Below are positions 56,401-63,299 of a stretch of DNA of 64,000 bases, piece by piece. The stretch lies in NCBI GenBank assembly GCA_049890215.1, contig JBMHBX010000032.1, forward strand, positions 60,772 to 124,771, in the 5' to 3' direction. A model generated the notes under the pieces. It ran no database searches. It was not told where the DNA came from and was given only the letters and a program-made list of their open reading frames with translations. Source of the stretch: UBA685 sp049890215. Its GTDB lineage: Bacteria > Pseudomonadota > Alphaproteobacteria > Puniceispirillales > Puniceispirillaceae. A program made the position numbers and the translations under genes. Each line of letters opens with the position of its first letter. The stretch's first letter is position 1.

Positions 56401-59400
56401 TTACAACCAATGAGTCTCTTGAGCGCATGGATGTGATTGCCAAGACGAATATCTATAACAACACGCTGATTGCCGGCATTTTTGGTGAAAAGGCAAATGC
56501 ACATTTAAGCCACAATACCCATATCCACATCAGAGAAGGCGCCAAGCTGCAATCTGCCAGAGATTTATCTGTCAAAGCAAGTGACGGCACACGCAATGTT
56601 GCAGGTAAGGGTGAGAAGACATGGTTGCAATATGTTGGTATTGCAGTTGTGCCTTTGAATGGTTCTTTTGGCAGAGAGACAGGCACAACCACCAAAAAGA
56701 TTACCTTGGACGGCTCTGTGGAAACAGGGGTGTTTTCAACACAATATCTGACCTTTGGGCGTGATTTTGGTACCTTTATTCAGGATCCTGATAATGCCTC
56801 TGGTGTTATCAGGCGCCCTATTTCGAAAATTGGCTCACAATGGGTTTATACAGATAATAACACTGTGGCGCGTCTGACGATTGATAATTTGACAGGTGAT
56901 GCAGCCTTGTCAGCGAAATCACATGATCATCTGGGCTTTGAATTTGAAACAAATCAGAGTTTTTCAAATGATATTCAAAGCCAGATTGATAATCTGACAG
57001 CGACCAAAGCGGCAACAAATGATGCCCAGCAAGCAGCGCGTCTTCAGCAGCGTATCGCCGCCCTTGATAACCAGACTGCGTTCTATAACAACCAAAGTGA
57101 CGGTGATTGTGCAACAGCGCAATGTGAAATCAATGCGGTTCAGGATAATATCACCGCGATTAATACCTTGCTGGCTGATAACAGCACACCTGAGTCTGAT
57201 AAGCCGTTATTGCGCGAGAAGCGCGATAATCTGACCGCGGCTCTGGCAGTGATGCAGTCAGATAATTATACCTTTGATCCGCCAGAAGATTATTCTGTGA
57301 CACTGGCAGCGATTCAAACGGAAAAGACAGCGCTCCAAAATGAGCTGAATGCGCTTGGCAATAGCGGTGATCCAACTCTGGCCACTCAGATTGATGCTGA
57401 GATTGCGTTTTTGACGGCCATGCGCTCTCAGATGAATACAGGTCAGGTTGATGTCATTAAGGTAGATGATATTTATGCAGCCACCGGTAATGTGATCTTT
57501 GAGGCTGATACCCTGCAAGGCGCCTCAACAGGCCAGATTACTTCGCGCAATGATGTGTCTGTGACCATCCGCAATGATTCTTCCTCGCCAATGAAGCTTG
57601 GTGAGATTGAAATACCAAATGCGCCTGCAGGCTCGATCATCTTTAACACACAGCTTGTGGCAAACAGCGCCGATATTCAGCGTTATAATAAAGATAAATC
57701 AGCGACCATCGGTTTTGGCATGGTGTCTGATTCATCTGGTCTGAATTCGAGCCTTGATATCTCAAGTCGCTATGATCCGAATGTGACAAGCTATAATCCT
57801 GGCGGTGTGGATATCAGAGCGCCAGAATTGATCCTGACAGGTGAGATTAATAACCGCGGCGGTGTTGTGAATGTCAATAATCTGCACGGGTCTATTTTCA
57901 ATGAGGCATCAATTAATGCGTCTTCTATCTCTTTGACCTCTGGTGGTGCGTTCTTTGTGAATGATAAAACGCCTGGCATTTACAATATTGGCCCGCATCC
58001 TGAATCACCTGGCGGTTTCTTTAACACAGCGTCTAGCCGTCTTGATGGTGTTGGTGATTCAACAGATAATGATGTGGGTGGTTGTACCGGCAATATGGTG
58101 CATCTGGATGTGAATAATAACGTCAATTGTAATGAAGCAACCGCCACACAAGCCTGGGATAATTCATCATCTATCGCAGGTGATGTGGTCTATATCATGG
58201 CCAATACCATTAATGTGAACGGCTTGATTCAGTCTGGTATCGCCAATAAGACACTTACCATTAACGCCAATCATGATGAGTTCACCAATAATGACGGCTC
58301 AAGCACTTATGGGATTGCGCTTGATAATATCACCATGACAGGATCAGGCGCATCTCGTGAAGGGATTGACGGTGTTTATGGTTATTATAACGCAGCAGAT
58401 GATGTGATTGAGGTCTCTGGTCTGGAGGCCAAAGGTGGTGAGGTAACACTTGTTGGTAAAGTCATCTCAACAGGCAAAGGCCAGATCAATGTGCTTGATG
58501 GCTATGGCACCTTTACCATCAATAATAATTCAACCAAAAAGGTTCGTCTAGCAGGCATAACCAACCGCGAAGTCGAAGGCAAAGTCACAATCGTAGATAA
58601 TAGCTATGATGATGGCTCAGATGGCTCTATGCCGCGCATTACCCAATATACGCGTATCGGTGATACCATTAAGGTGGTTGATAATAATGGCTCTTCACTA
58701 TCAAAGCCAACGGTCAATGTGTCTGGTCTGAATAACCAGTCAGGGCGCACAACAAGCTATGATCCGCGTGACGGGATGCGTTATTATTATATTCAGGGCG
58801 AGTCTGTTCAATTAGACAGACGCTACAGAACCTTCCGTAAAAAAGAAACAACAGGGATTATTACCTGGTCAGATACAGCTGATTTCCGTCCGCCTTCAAC
58901 TGATTTCACAGGCGCCACCATACCGGTGAATGAGCTGCCGTCAGCTGATTTTGCAACAAGAGAGCCGTCTGTTACACAAGATTACCGTTTCCGGTTGCGT
59001 GATACGACACAGCAGACCTATTCCAACACTTATGAAGAGCAGGGCTCTATGAATTGTTGGGATATTGTTATCTATAAAAAATGTACATGGTATGTGCTGA
59101 CAGATACCACTCATGAAGGCAGCCTGTATTATATGCAGGATGTCCGCGCTGACAGGCAGATTGACATTAAATTCATTGGCTCTGATCAAGGTAGTATTAC
59201 AGTCAATTCAGCAGGCAGTATTGAGGTTGCGTCTGTGGATGCCAAAGGTTCGACCATGAGCCTGACGTCAACAGGTGGTGATATTCTGTCAAGCGCGTCT
59301 ACTAATTCTTTGTCAGTTGATAATATCACCTTTAATGCTTCCGGGTCGGTTGGCACATTGGCAAACCCGTTTGTATTGGTTCAGGATAATAATTCTTCTA

Positions 59401-62400
59401 TCAATATCGATTCAGGAAATGGCGTTTACATGAAGACCGCCACAGGCAATCTGAAGATTGACAGGCTTGTGAACACAGATGGCAGTATTGATTTGTCAGC
59501 AGGTCAGGATCTGATTGTCACAACAGCCACAAATGCGCTTGTTGGGGATAATATTTCCTTGAAGGCCGCCTTTGGCGAAATCAGAGATGCGGCGGGCGGT
59601 GAGTTACGTTTTGACTTGCTGGATGGCGCAGATAACGGGTCGGTGTCTGCCTATTCACGCATTGGTGATCTGGCTATGCGTGAGATAAGCGGTGATATGC
59701 GTGTTGGTGTCATTGATATTTCAGGTAATCTGAATTTGACAGTGGATAATGGTGACTTGCTGGATGGTAATTTAGAGCAGGTTGATGATACACAGACACA
59801 AGCTGCGTTGTTGGCGCTATGGGATGAATTGCAACTTACAGGCTCCTATGCAGAGACGAAGAAGACCAACCAGATTGATACTTATGAAGATACCATGACT
59901 CAGCTTTATGTTGATTATTGGAATTTACGTAATGTGGATGAGACGGATGATGGCTATGTTTATGATGCGTATGATCCGAATTTTTCTTATGAGGCAAGCG
60001 AAGCAGAAGAAGAGATGCTTGGCAATGATGCGGCACGTATTGCCTCTTATGAGAATGATCAGCAGGCACGCTATCAGCTAGGTCATGAGAAATTTGGCGG
60101 TCTTCTGTATAGTGACAATTACAGCTATGTTGCCAATAGCACGGAGATTGCCAAATTCTCAGCTGGTTATGAGTGGGAGCAGGACTATCTTGATGCGCCA
60201 TTGCCAAATGAGGCATTTAAGGAGACAACAGATACCACGGCTTATATTGAAACAGCGAATATCACAGCAGATAACATCACGCTGACCGTGACCACTGGTA
60301 ATATCGGCACCTTTAGTGATGTTGATAATTTCACCTTGCAATCAATCTCTGACGGCACGCTTGATAATGTATCAAAGATCAAATTGGCTGCGGCTGAATC
60401 AGATGATGTTGAACTTGATGAGCTAACCAATATTGTCACTTTGACCCAAAGAGAAGATCTGGATATTGAAACCATCGCAGAAGGGTCTGTTGTGACCATT
60501 AATGCGCAATCAGGTTATGCCTTCTTAGGTGGTGAGAGTGACTTGAATATTGATACGCTGAATGCAGCTGGTGAAGTACGCCTGAAAGTCAATGGCGATA
60601 TTTTGAATGTGCGCAGTGATAATAATGCCGCTCTGACAGGCGCTGATGCTGTGATTGAATCTGCGCAAGGCCAGATTGGCGCCGAAGATAAGGCATTTGT
60701 CATTGATTTGGGCGCATCGAACAAGCTGACGGCGCGCGCTATGGATGGCATTTGGCTGACAGAAGCAAGTGATGATATTAATGTCTCTCAGATCTATTCA
60801 CCAACGACTATCTCTTTGACCTCACCTGATCAGATACTTGATGCGCAAGAAGATTCGATAATGGATATTAAGGGTGATAATGTGACATTAACCGCCAACG
60901 GGTCTATTGGTATTCAGCCGGCCGCAGGTGACAGCATTGCCGTCTCAAAAGGCAAGGCGCTTGATGTGGCGTCAGTCAATTATGATAATTCAACCTTTGT
61001 TGTAACAAGCGCCACTGATGGTGCCTGGCTCTATGGGCCTCTTGGCCAGTCTTTGCGTATGACTGGTGCGACTCTTGAAGGGCCTTTGGATGTGGCGGTT
61101 GGCTCAAACTTGCGTGCCACAGGCAGCTTTAACACAGGCGCAGGTAATGACAATGTGACCTTCCGTTCCTATGAAAGCCTCGTCTTAGAAGGTGTGGGCG
61201 GTATTAATACGAACGGCTCATTATTACGTATGATTGCAGGCTCAAATCTGACTGTGATGGGTGATGTCTCTACAGGGGGTGGTGATATCAGAACGACATC
61301 TGCTGATAATACGACTTTTGCCGCAGATGCTGCGATTAGCACCTCTGGTGGTAATATCTTTATTGATGCAGACGGGCTGTTGAATCAGAATGTGACATTC
61401 GAAGATGGCGCAGTGGTCAATTTGGGTAGTGGCAATTTGCGCATTGAAGCCTCTGATGCGGTGCGCCTGACAGGTATTGTGACAAGCAATAATGATGCCT
61501 GTGCAGATGGCCAGCAAGGTTGTGCGGTGACTGTTCTGGCCAATTCCATCAATGATGGCGGCGATAGCAATGATGATATTGAGCTAAATGGTAATGGTGA
61601 AATCAGATTAAATGCGCATAAATATGCGAATTTGAACAAGATTGATTATAATGGTTCTGAGACGCTGCGCATTGAGGTGCAAGGCAAAAATGAAGATGCC
61701 AGAATTGCAGGGTCTATGCTTGGGATAGATGCCGAAGCAGGGATTGAATTTACCAAATTTATCGCAAATAGCGGCGCTGTTTATGCGCCGGTCACTGAGG
61801 AGCTTGTCATCACGGACGGGCGTCTTCGTGATGATTTATATCTGTCTATCGGTTCTTTTGATGCTCGTATCGGCCGCTTGTTAGATAATAATTTGGATCC
61901 AAATGAATGGTTGTTATCAAGCCTTGATGATAATTTCTTTGAAAATGGGGCGCTTGCCACAGGCCAGAGAGAAGAAGATTATCGCTGTACCGGCACACCG
62001 TCATTTATTGGTAATGGCAACGCTGTGCTGAATATGACATTTAATTATGATAATCCGGTAGTCAATTGTTCTGGTGTCCTGACTTATTATCGTCTGCCAT
62101 ATGTCCTGCAGGTTCCTGTTCAGTCAATTGAACAACAACTTGGCAATTACATTGAATCAGCGCGTGTGAATAATGCGATTGAAATTAACCCGGTTTCCTC
62201 TGTGCGTCTTGAACAAGCGCTTGTGACAACAGACAGAACACAGCGTCTTATCGCGCAAGGTGAGGCGCCACAAATCGTGATTAGCCGTGATGCTGTCGCC
62301 CTTGGGGTGAGTGATGAGGCTGTGGCAAATGAGCTTGCTTCGACCTTTGGGGTAAGAGAAACGTCTGCCACAGGGGTGGTGCAGGTGGATGTGTCAGACA

Positions 62401-62600
62401 TTATCCAAATCGGCCTGCCACTTATTCAGACACCTGCTGAGGGTGATGATAATCTGGCAGATGAGTTACCTGAGGCAGATGGTGAGGCTGACGAAGAAGA
62501 GGCAGCAGACGCAGAAGAGGGCGCTCAGCCAATTGCTGCGATTGAGGCAACACCTTCTGATGAGGCGCAGATTGGGCCTTTATCATTTCTTGCCAATTAA
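47442..62600 (+). CDS. FhaB/LktA-like giant adhesin, C-terminal 5052-residue part
   Basis: A 5052-codon frame from TTG 47442. It begins with a Gly/Asp linker and continues with dozens of beta-helix repeats: each unit has an EIGDN(A)xI strand, a short loop, xVxVxA, and a Gly/Ala/Val-rich segment such as GGxGVGVG, resembling LktA-family filamentous adhesin repeats. A super-repeat of about 800 residues covers 49.8-54.7 kb. A helical coiled-coil insertion lies at about residues 3170-3335. The last 1700 residues are more varied, with Cys pairs, and the chain ends in a strongly acidic tail (EEEAADAEEGAQ) and SFLAN. There is no signal peptide or TPS domain, so it cannot be secreted unless joined to the upstream part. 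Confidence 0.8.
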   Translation: MFQDSEGGGGDDDSGGGDEGGFGLGAGISINAIIEDETKAVVEDNVTFTGAGRMSGIRVAATSSTDIKTDAFAGAKPGSGNDPAAKTSLDAAVSVGVLIKDVDGYFGSDSTAQTDGNVDVISTANTVSKATAKGEVSASSTAVGASVAVGVVLETNEAVLNSDLNLASGGGLRVQADTNATDIVLADATAAGAALDKYSNKLGVTKGDLLGTTRAGSSDGGTPTSMSALNGDFTGGDGADFDTTGSNTNTPNNEGGESKQSGSINIAASVAANWADHLSRSFISDNLSITTAGDVLVEATNDANYRTRGSGMSVFADKSIGVGVGLLKTGQATEAEIGENVTINAGTSDVNVRAISSENQGYDPDNSSLSFGGYASAEGIAGAGGGELGVAGSLALTVSYDRQLARIRKNTTISSAANVGIVSRATNKIVTRAWAMALASDATCDDPGNCGSSSGDKTAVGASIAVNVVIDNNSAEIGENVDLSAVTDNVSVQAEDLKPSNAVFLLDPEDENTDTESYLQANYTATLQNSSYYAEAIAGGAAQNGNAGTGSLAVTVSVGKTQALVGEGVQIGGDNFNVTAYNSSDARHVVGAVALADKKAIGASISGIYLRENVAAIVAQNSDGTNADNVTVSISGDMNVAATADQNALTIMAAGGVSSNDLALAGAFGFNVLDTDVEARIRQNTTVTSSGGSVSVNATSLTDIQNFAVAVAGSGGSNSVGGTLALNLFLTDKKAIIGDNDTVDNNIAISAADDVNVGVTAKQEIMNGVISASVSTSSNAVSGALSANIIKGESHALIQKGADVNTDSSVSSSTQAVSVTAKDNTTLTDLTGTLAASSSNSVGVALAGNVMLKDVKAGINSVVNADENVMVTAETVQNLTATTVGIAASTGGFSGAGSVSVGLVQSKTYAEIGSDAVITTAGSVGVHAGDDTDIFMLEPAASFSSGGTALAGAVGAAVFDGETKARILSNATVTAYGNSTMEVEIDSTQTSSPLLANIFGGGDNETRNALGDFNDNFTFDNIKDLFLTETRDTQTKRGVSVSAVSDQDVISIAASGAVSSDTAIAISLSAGVGINETEASIGNGATINPDITLAHSDQDVTVRAISDTYWVDLSAALGVGTGSAGVGVGADVVVQVKETDAFIAQNAVVKANRNVEVQAAARDKVINSAATIGVGSTAGVAGTASVAVIVNDTEAKIDGDVKANDNVSVDADGTSELIQIAGAVGGGGTAGIGASFGIAVVKGETRAIIGNTAQVDAIGTTAVTADATENSVAAVLAGGIGGTVGVSVSAGIKVHDSTTTAQILGGVNQRFDNASYLNQDVAVRATNRVTTIDVIGGIGGGGTVGVGVSLNALVVHNKAQASIEGLVRAERDIDVEAISEKSTKNFTLAGAAGGTVSVAGNVAVLLVGAQADEETDKQMTGSGDNNLADEADSRNNSLVVSDIINDNKSDGDYSRTGTAFSDVATAIDAKQTETFIGTKFNNFDNTTSLNRTKAFITSSAVVEAGGDLSVEAEDTTKTVFTAGAIGGAGVVGVGVTVGVLLVNNTAQAYIGNGATVNASGKTLVRARTSENVGSGALSAGGAGITSVQGVVMAQVTTSKTHAFIDDNANVNQTDNSSSTQEVAVMAESDTDLVSVSGSGGGALVGVGITGDAVVLDKETKAYIGNNARVSSGGDIAVDADAETDIIQVALSINGGLVGVTGAAGIVVAKNRTQAQIGNNAIIHATDSIRLEAKDDTEIDAIVLAGAGGAVGVSGAFGTYIFKSKTEAIIGSDARVTALAQGSGMDAASGVIDNNSSSVTAKQTRNQAGEETTDNFTVVDTQFDNDTVNGLSIAAITNEDVNFAPVGLGFGAVGVAGVVATTVANSTTRTKIGDNTIINNDLASAASDQDVRMFAKSNTLLNNISSGISAGGVAVSLDIDTQVFTKTVESVVGDNVTLKANQNIDVEANSVDRIYQTMVSVAGGANAVGGIVGVSVIADDVRATIGDDAIIRAGDNLTVKSDQEMHLVQTAGNVSVGFGGAGIGTSLGVLVAKSSNTARIGDNADIAVRNQLVVSANTDTNLNQNIIGFAGDPTLAISGSLGINILKTSTVAEIGDDAQINQVASYNDNSSQSISVIANDSVSTQGAAGAAAFAGAGGVGIGVVATVTRNTVKARIGENLVATAQNNVTVRADSTKDISNQGIAAAGGLGLGAAGSMALTLIGGSMSDNASENLSNDNGDMVAEAASDAGENRGTYDNDSAKSNTAAYTEADDNETLSLVAAQTSGIDNDINGSGADSTLAEIGNSATITANGKLAVEAEETLKLSQISGGASGGAVGVGGFVAVADYAGSVTARIGDNSVIDNISSLSVTATLDSGANKIITLPDGSNLTVKGVNSTVIGASVGLVGLAASVSQVNLAENATAEIGDNVTITAGNDTGTVKVEALRDVDAEVNVLGVAGGIAAAGVSYAGITATGNSRAILGDDVSFGTNTNRFGTTTIKARNLSTQKARGVSAGLGAYGAIVGAVVKLNDSGDTKVIIGDDSAINSNGILTIASDDRARNDSEAVGVAVSGGVGLSIISSKVSVSRDAVTQVGDNVTLRGNGLAISSSIGELGQNMAKSDVVGAGGGLLVGATGSESIITNDADTKVIFGDDSQLYANQYSGGLQTAADSLISATNYANVRNESNAIAIGAVAIGGHVTRTTQTGGALIKSGQNASVDVRGNIDYLALSDRNTQSVSVAGAGGLGAVTAGEGIISHNSAARILFDNGSSAGNGASMTITDNITMTARNEDIYDGSLDAGAVAVAGATGAKLRNNGVAVTEIDLGDFADVGAHNFTATTQNDLAKTGLNENFRFDGGGGISVTVGDSRTTQAQTNRFDTGDNSSIALRGTGLAQGKLSLNAHTDVTANDEMVLNTGALVGVPVSDTAITASASNNMVIGQGASLTTARGDVAISAKLVSDIEASAKTSVWGLAGVGATGKSDASLTSSNIIDFGTDSIVTGNGAVSVTTNESLERMDVIAKTNIYNNTLIAGIFGEKANAHLSHNTHIHIREGAKLQSARDLSVKASDGTRNVAGKGEKTWLQYVGIAVVPLNGSFGRETGTTTKKITLDGSVETGVFSTQYLTFGRDFGTFIQDPDNASGVIRRPISKIGSQWVYTDNNTVARLTIDNLTGDAALSAKSHDHLGFEFETNQSFSNDIQSQIDNLTATKAATNDAQQAARLQQRIAALDNQTAFYNNQSDGDCATAQCEINAVQDNITAINTLLADNSTPESDKPLLREKRDNLTAALAVMQSDNYTFDPPEDYSVTLAAIQTEKTALQNELNALGNSGDPTLATQIDAEIAFLTAMRSQMNTGQVDVIKVDDIYAATGNVIFEADTLQGASTGQITSRNDVSVTIRNDSSSPMKLGEIEIPNAPAGSIIFNTQLVANSADIQRYNKDKSATIGFGMVSDSSGLNSSLDISSRYDPNVTSYNPGGVDIRAPELILTGEINNRGGVVNVNNLHGSIFNEASINASSISLTSGGAFFVNDKTPGIYNIGPHPESPGGFFNTASSRLDGVGDSTDNDVGGCTGNMVHLDVNNNVNCNEATATQAWDNSSSIAGDVVYIMANTINVNGLIQSGIANKTLTINANHDEFTNNDGSSTYGIALDNITMTGSGASREGIDGVYGYYNAADDVIEVSGLEAKGGEVTLVGKVISTGKGQINVLDGYGTFTINNNSTKKVRLAGITNREVEGKVTIVDNSYDDGSDGSMPRITQYTRIGDTIKVVDNNGSSLSKPTVNVSGLNNQSGRTTSYDPRDGMRYYYIQGESVQLDRRYRTFRKKETTGIITWSDTADFRPPSTDFTGATIPVNELPSADFATREPSVTQDYRFRLRDTTQQTYSNTYEEQGSMNCWDIVIYKKCTWYVLTDTTHEGSLYYMQDVRADRQIDIKFIGSDQGSITVNSAGSIEVASVDAKGSTMSLTSTGGDILSSASTNSLSVDNITFNASGSVGTLANPFVLVQDNNSSINIDSGNGVYMKTATGNLKIDRLVNTDGSIDLSAGQDLIVTTATNALVGDNISLKAAFGEIRDAAGGELRFDLLDGADNGSVSAYSRIGDLAMREISGDMRVGVIDISGNLNLTVDNGDLLDGNLEQVDDTQTQAALLALWDELQLTGSYAETKKTNQIDTYEDTMTQLYVDYWNLRNVDETDDGYVYDAYDPNFSYEASEAEEEMLGNDAARIASYENDQQARYQLGHEKFGGLLYSDNYSYVANSTEIAKFSAGYEWEQDYLDAPLPNEAFKETTDTTAYIETANITADNITLTVTTGNIGTFSDVDNFTLQSISDGTLDNVSKIKLAAAESDDVELDELTNIVTLTQREDLDIETIAEGSVVTINAQSGYAFLGGESDLNIDTLNAAGEVRLKVNGDILNVRSDNNAALTGADAVIESAQGQIGAEDKAFVIDLGASNKLTARAMDGIWLTEASDDINVSQIYSPTTISLTSPDQILDAQEDSIMDIKGDNVTLTANGSIGIQPAAGDSIAVSKGKALDVASVNYDNSTFVVTSATDGAWLYGPLGQSLRMTGATLEGPLDVAVGSNLRATGSFNTGAGNDNVTFRSYESLVLEGVGGINTNGSLLRMIAGSNLTVMGDVSTGGGDIRTTSADNTTFAADAAISTSGGNIFIDADGLLNQNVTFEDGAVVNLGSGNLRIEASDAVRLTGIVTSNNDACADGQQGCAVTVLANSINDGGDSNDDIELNGNGEIRLNAHKYANLNKIDYNGSETLRIEVQGKNEDARIAGSMLGIDAEAGIEFTKFIANSGAVYAPVTEELVITDGRLRDDLYLSIGSFDARIGRLLDNNLDPNEWLLSSLDDNFFENGALATGQREEDYRCTGTPSFIGNGNAVLNMTFNYDNPVVNCSGVLTYYRLPYVLQVPVQSIEQQLGNYIESARVNNAIEINPVSSVRLEQALVTTDRTQRLIAQGEAPQIVISRDAVALGVSDEAVANELASTFGVRETSATGVVQVDVSDIIQIGLPLIQTPAEGDDNLADELPEADGEADEEEAADAEEGAQPIAAIEATPSDEAQIGPLSFLAN
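49835..52254 (+). repeat. Exoprotein super-repeat, copy 1 (about 800 residues)
   Basis: Protein-level repeat, seen by aligning landmarks by eye. Copy 1 starts at KGADVNTDSSVSSSTQAVSV and copy 2 at DNANVNQTDNSSSTQEVAV. Shared landmarks in the same order are ARILSNATVTAYGNS with AIIGSDARVTALAQGS, the SDQDV elements, and a pair of long polar inserts after a GGA-rich segment. The offset is about 2.4 kb. Identity is modest, so this is an old duplication, not a recent one. Confidence 0.5.
52255..54660 (+). repeat. Exoprotein super-repeat, copy 2 (about 800 residues)
   Basis: Second copy of the unit described for 49835-52254. Landmarks follow the same order: STQEVAVMAESDTDLV, VVLDKETKAYIGNNA, VTALAQGS, then SDQDVRMFAKSN, VTLKANQNIDVEA and a long polar insert around 54050-54230. 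Boundaries are approximate to within about 30 bases. Confidence 0.5.
56950..57445 (+). other. Helical coiled-coil insertion within the exoprotein
   Basis: Residues about 3170-3335 of the second exoprotein part lose the Gly/Val beta-helix pattern. They become rich in Q, A, L, E and K with heptad-like spacing: FSNDIQSQIDNLTATKAA, ARLQQRIAALDNQTAF, LREKRDNLTAALAVMQ, IQTEKTALQNELNALG. One cysteine pair (DGDCATAQCE) lies in the middle. The shape suggests two to three long helices making an antiparallel coiled coil that projects from or interrupts the fibre. Confidence 0.7.
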
Positions 62601-62608
62601 CAGATAGC

Positions 62609-63223
62609 CTAAAGCGCCATGCCGCGTAATTTTTCAGATAAATCTTTTATCATCTGATCAGCGCGCGCCATATGCGGGTTAACCTCAACCGCCTGTTCAT
62701 AGGCGCGCAGCGCCCCTTCATAATTGCCAAGCGCATATTCAATCATGCCAAGACCAGATAGCGCGCCAAAATGGCGTGGCTCAAGGGCAAGTGTGTTGGC
62801 GATATCAGCGCGCGATTTTGATAACTCACCTTGAATGTAATATAAGGTTGCGCGCCGGTTCCAGGCTTCGGCAAAATTCGGATCTTCTGTGATGATATCT
62901 GTGAAAATGGCTTCTGCATGGACAAAGTCGCCCTGATTCATCATTTCAATGCCACGTCCAAGACGATTTGTCAGGCTGTCATCTGTGGGGTGTGTTGCCC
63001 ATCTGCTCCATATCTCAGAGACAAGACGCATCGCATCGCCTGCATCATTTGTTTCCTGTAATGAGGTAAATAAGCCATCAAGCACAATATCACGACTATC
63101 AGCCATAGGGGCTGATATCCCAAGCGTCAGGCTGAGGCAGGCAATCATCATGAAAGAGCGATATCTATTTCTCATAGTCTTTACATAAGCCAGATAGGGA
63201 AAATGAAAAGCCTCTTTTTTCAT
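62609..63223 (-). CDS. Exported tetratricopeptide repeat protein
   Basis: A 204-residue protein (or 188 from the ATG at 63175) with a signal peptide (MRNRYRSFMMIACLSLTLG) and about three TPR motifs. These are visible as GIEMMNQGDFVHAEAIFTD, AWNRRATLYYIQGELSKSRA and GLGMIEYALGNYEGALRAYEQAV. It should act in the periplasm or envelope as a protein-interaction scaffold; no enzymatic domain is present. The start at 63175 gives a cleaner signal peptide. It converges with the exoprotein gene 8 bases away and diverges from the pirin gene. Confidence 0.85.
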   Translation of the reverse strand: MKKEAFHFPYLAYVKTMRNRYRSFMMIACLSLTLGISAPMADSRDIVLDGLFTSLQETNDAGDAMRLVSEIWSRWATHPTDDSLTNRLGRGIEMMNQGDFVHAEAIFTDIITEDPNFAEAWNRRATLYYIQGELSKSRADIANTLALEPRHFGALSGLGMIEYALGNYEGALRAYEQAVEVNPHMARADQMIKDLSEKLRGMAL

Positions 63224-63299
63224 TTCACCCTGATTTGGGCGCTTGAAAATGGCGGAAAAGGCCTCACATATAAATATATAAGAAATTCATAAAGTAAAA

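Larger units (their letters stand above)
42915..62600 (+). pseudogene. Giant TpsA/FhaB-like exoprotein gene interrupted by one in-frame TAA
   Basis: One reading frame runs from ATG 42915 to TAA 62600, 6562 codons including the terminal stop, and is broken only by TAA at 47427-47429. Both parts are in the same frame with no indel and share repeat style, so they are one ancestral gene. The upstream part has the signal peptide and TPS secretion domain; the downstream part has neither. Read as a whole it would be a very large fibrous adhesin secreted by the adjacent TpsB. The break may be a true nonsense mutation, a sequencing error or a stop with some read-through. Sub-parts are listed separately. 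Confidence 0.75.

Noticed and set aside
39600..62600. The large accessory block as a prophage or integrated element
   Set aside because: No integrase, transposase, tRNA target or flanking direct repeat was seen; codon style looks like that of the neighbours.
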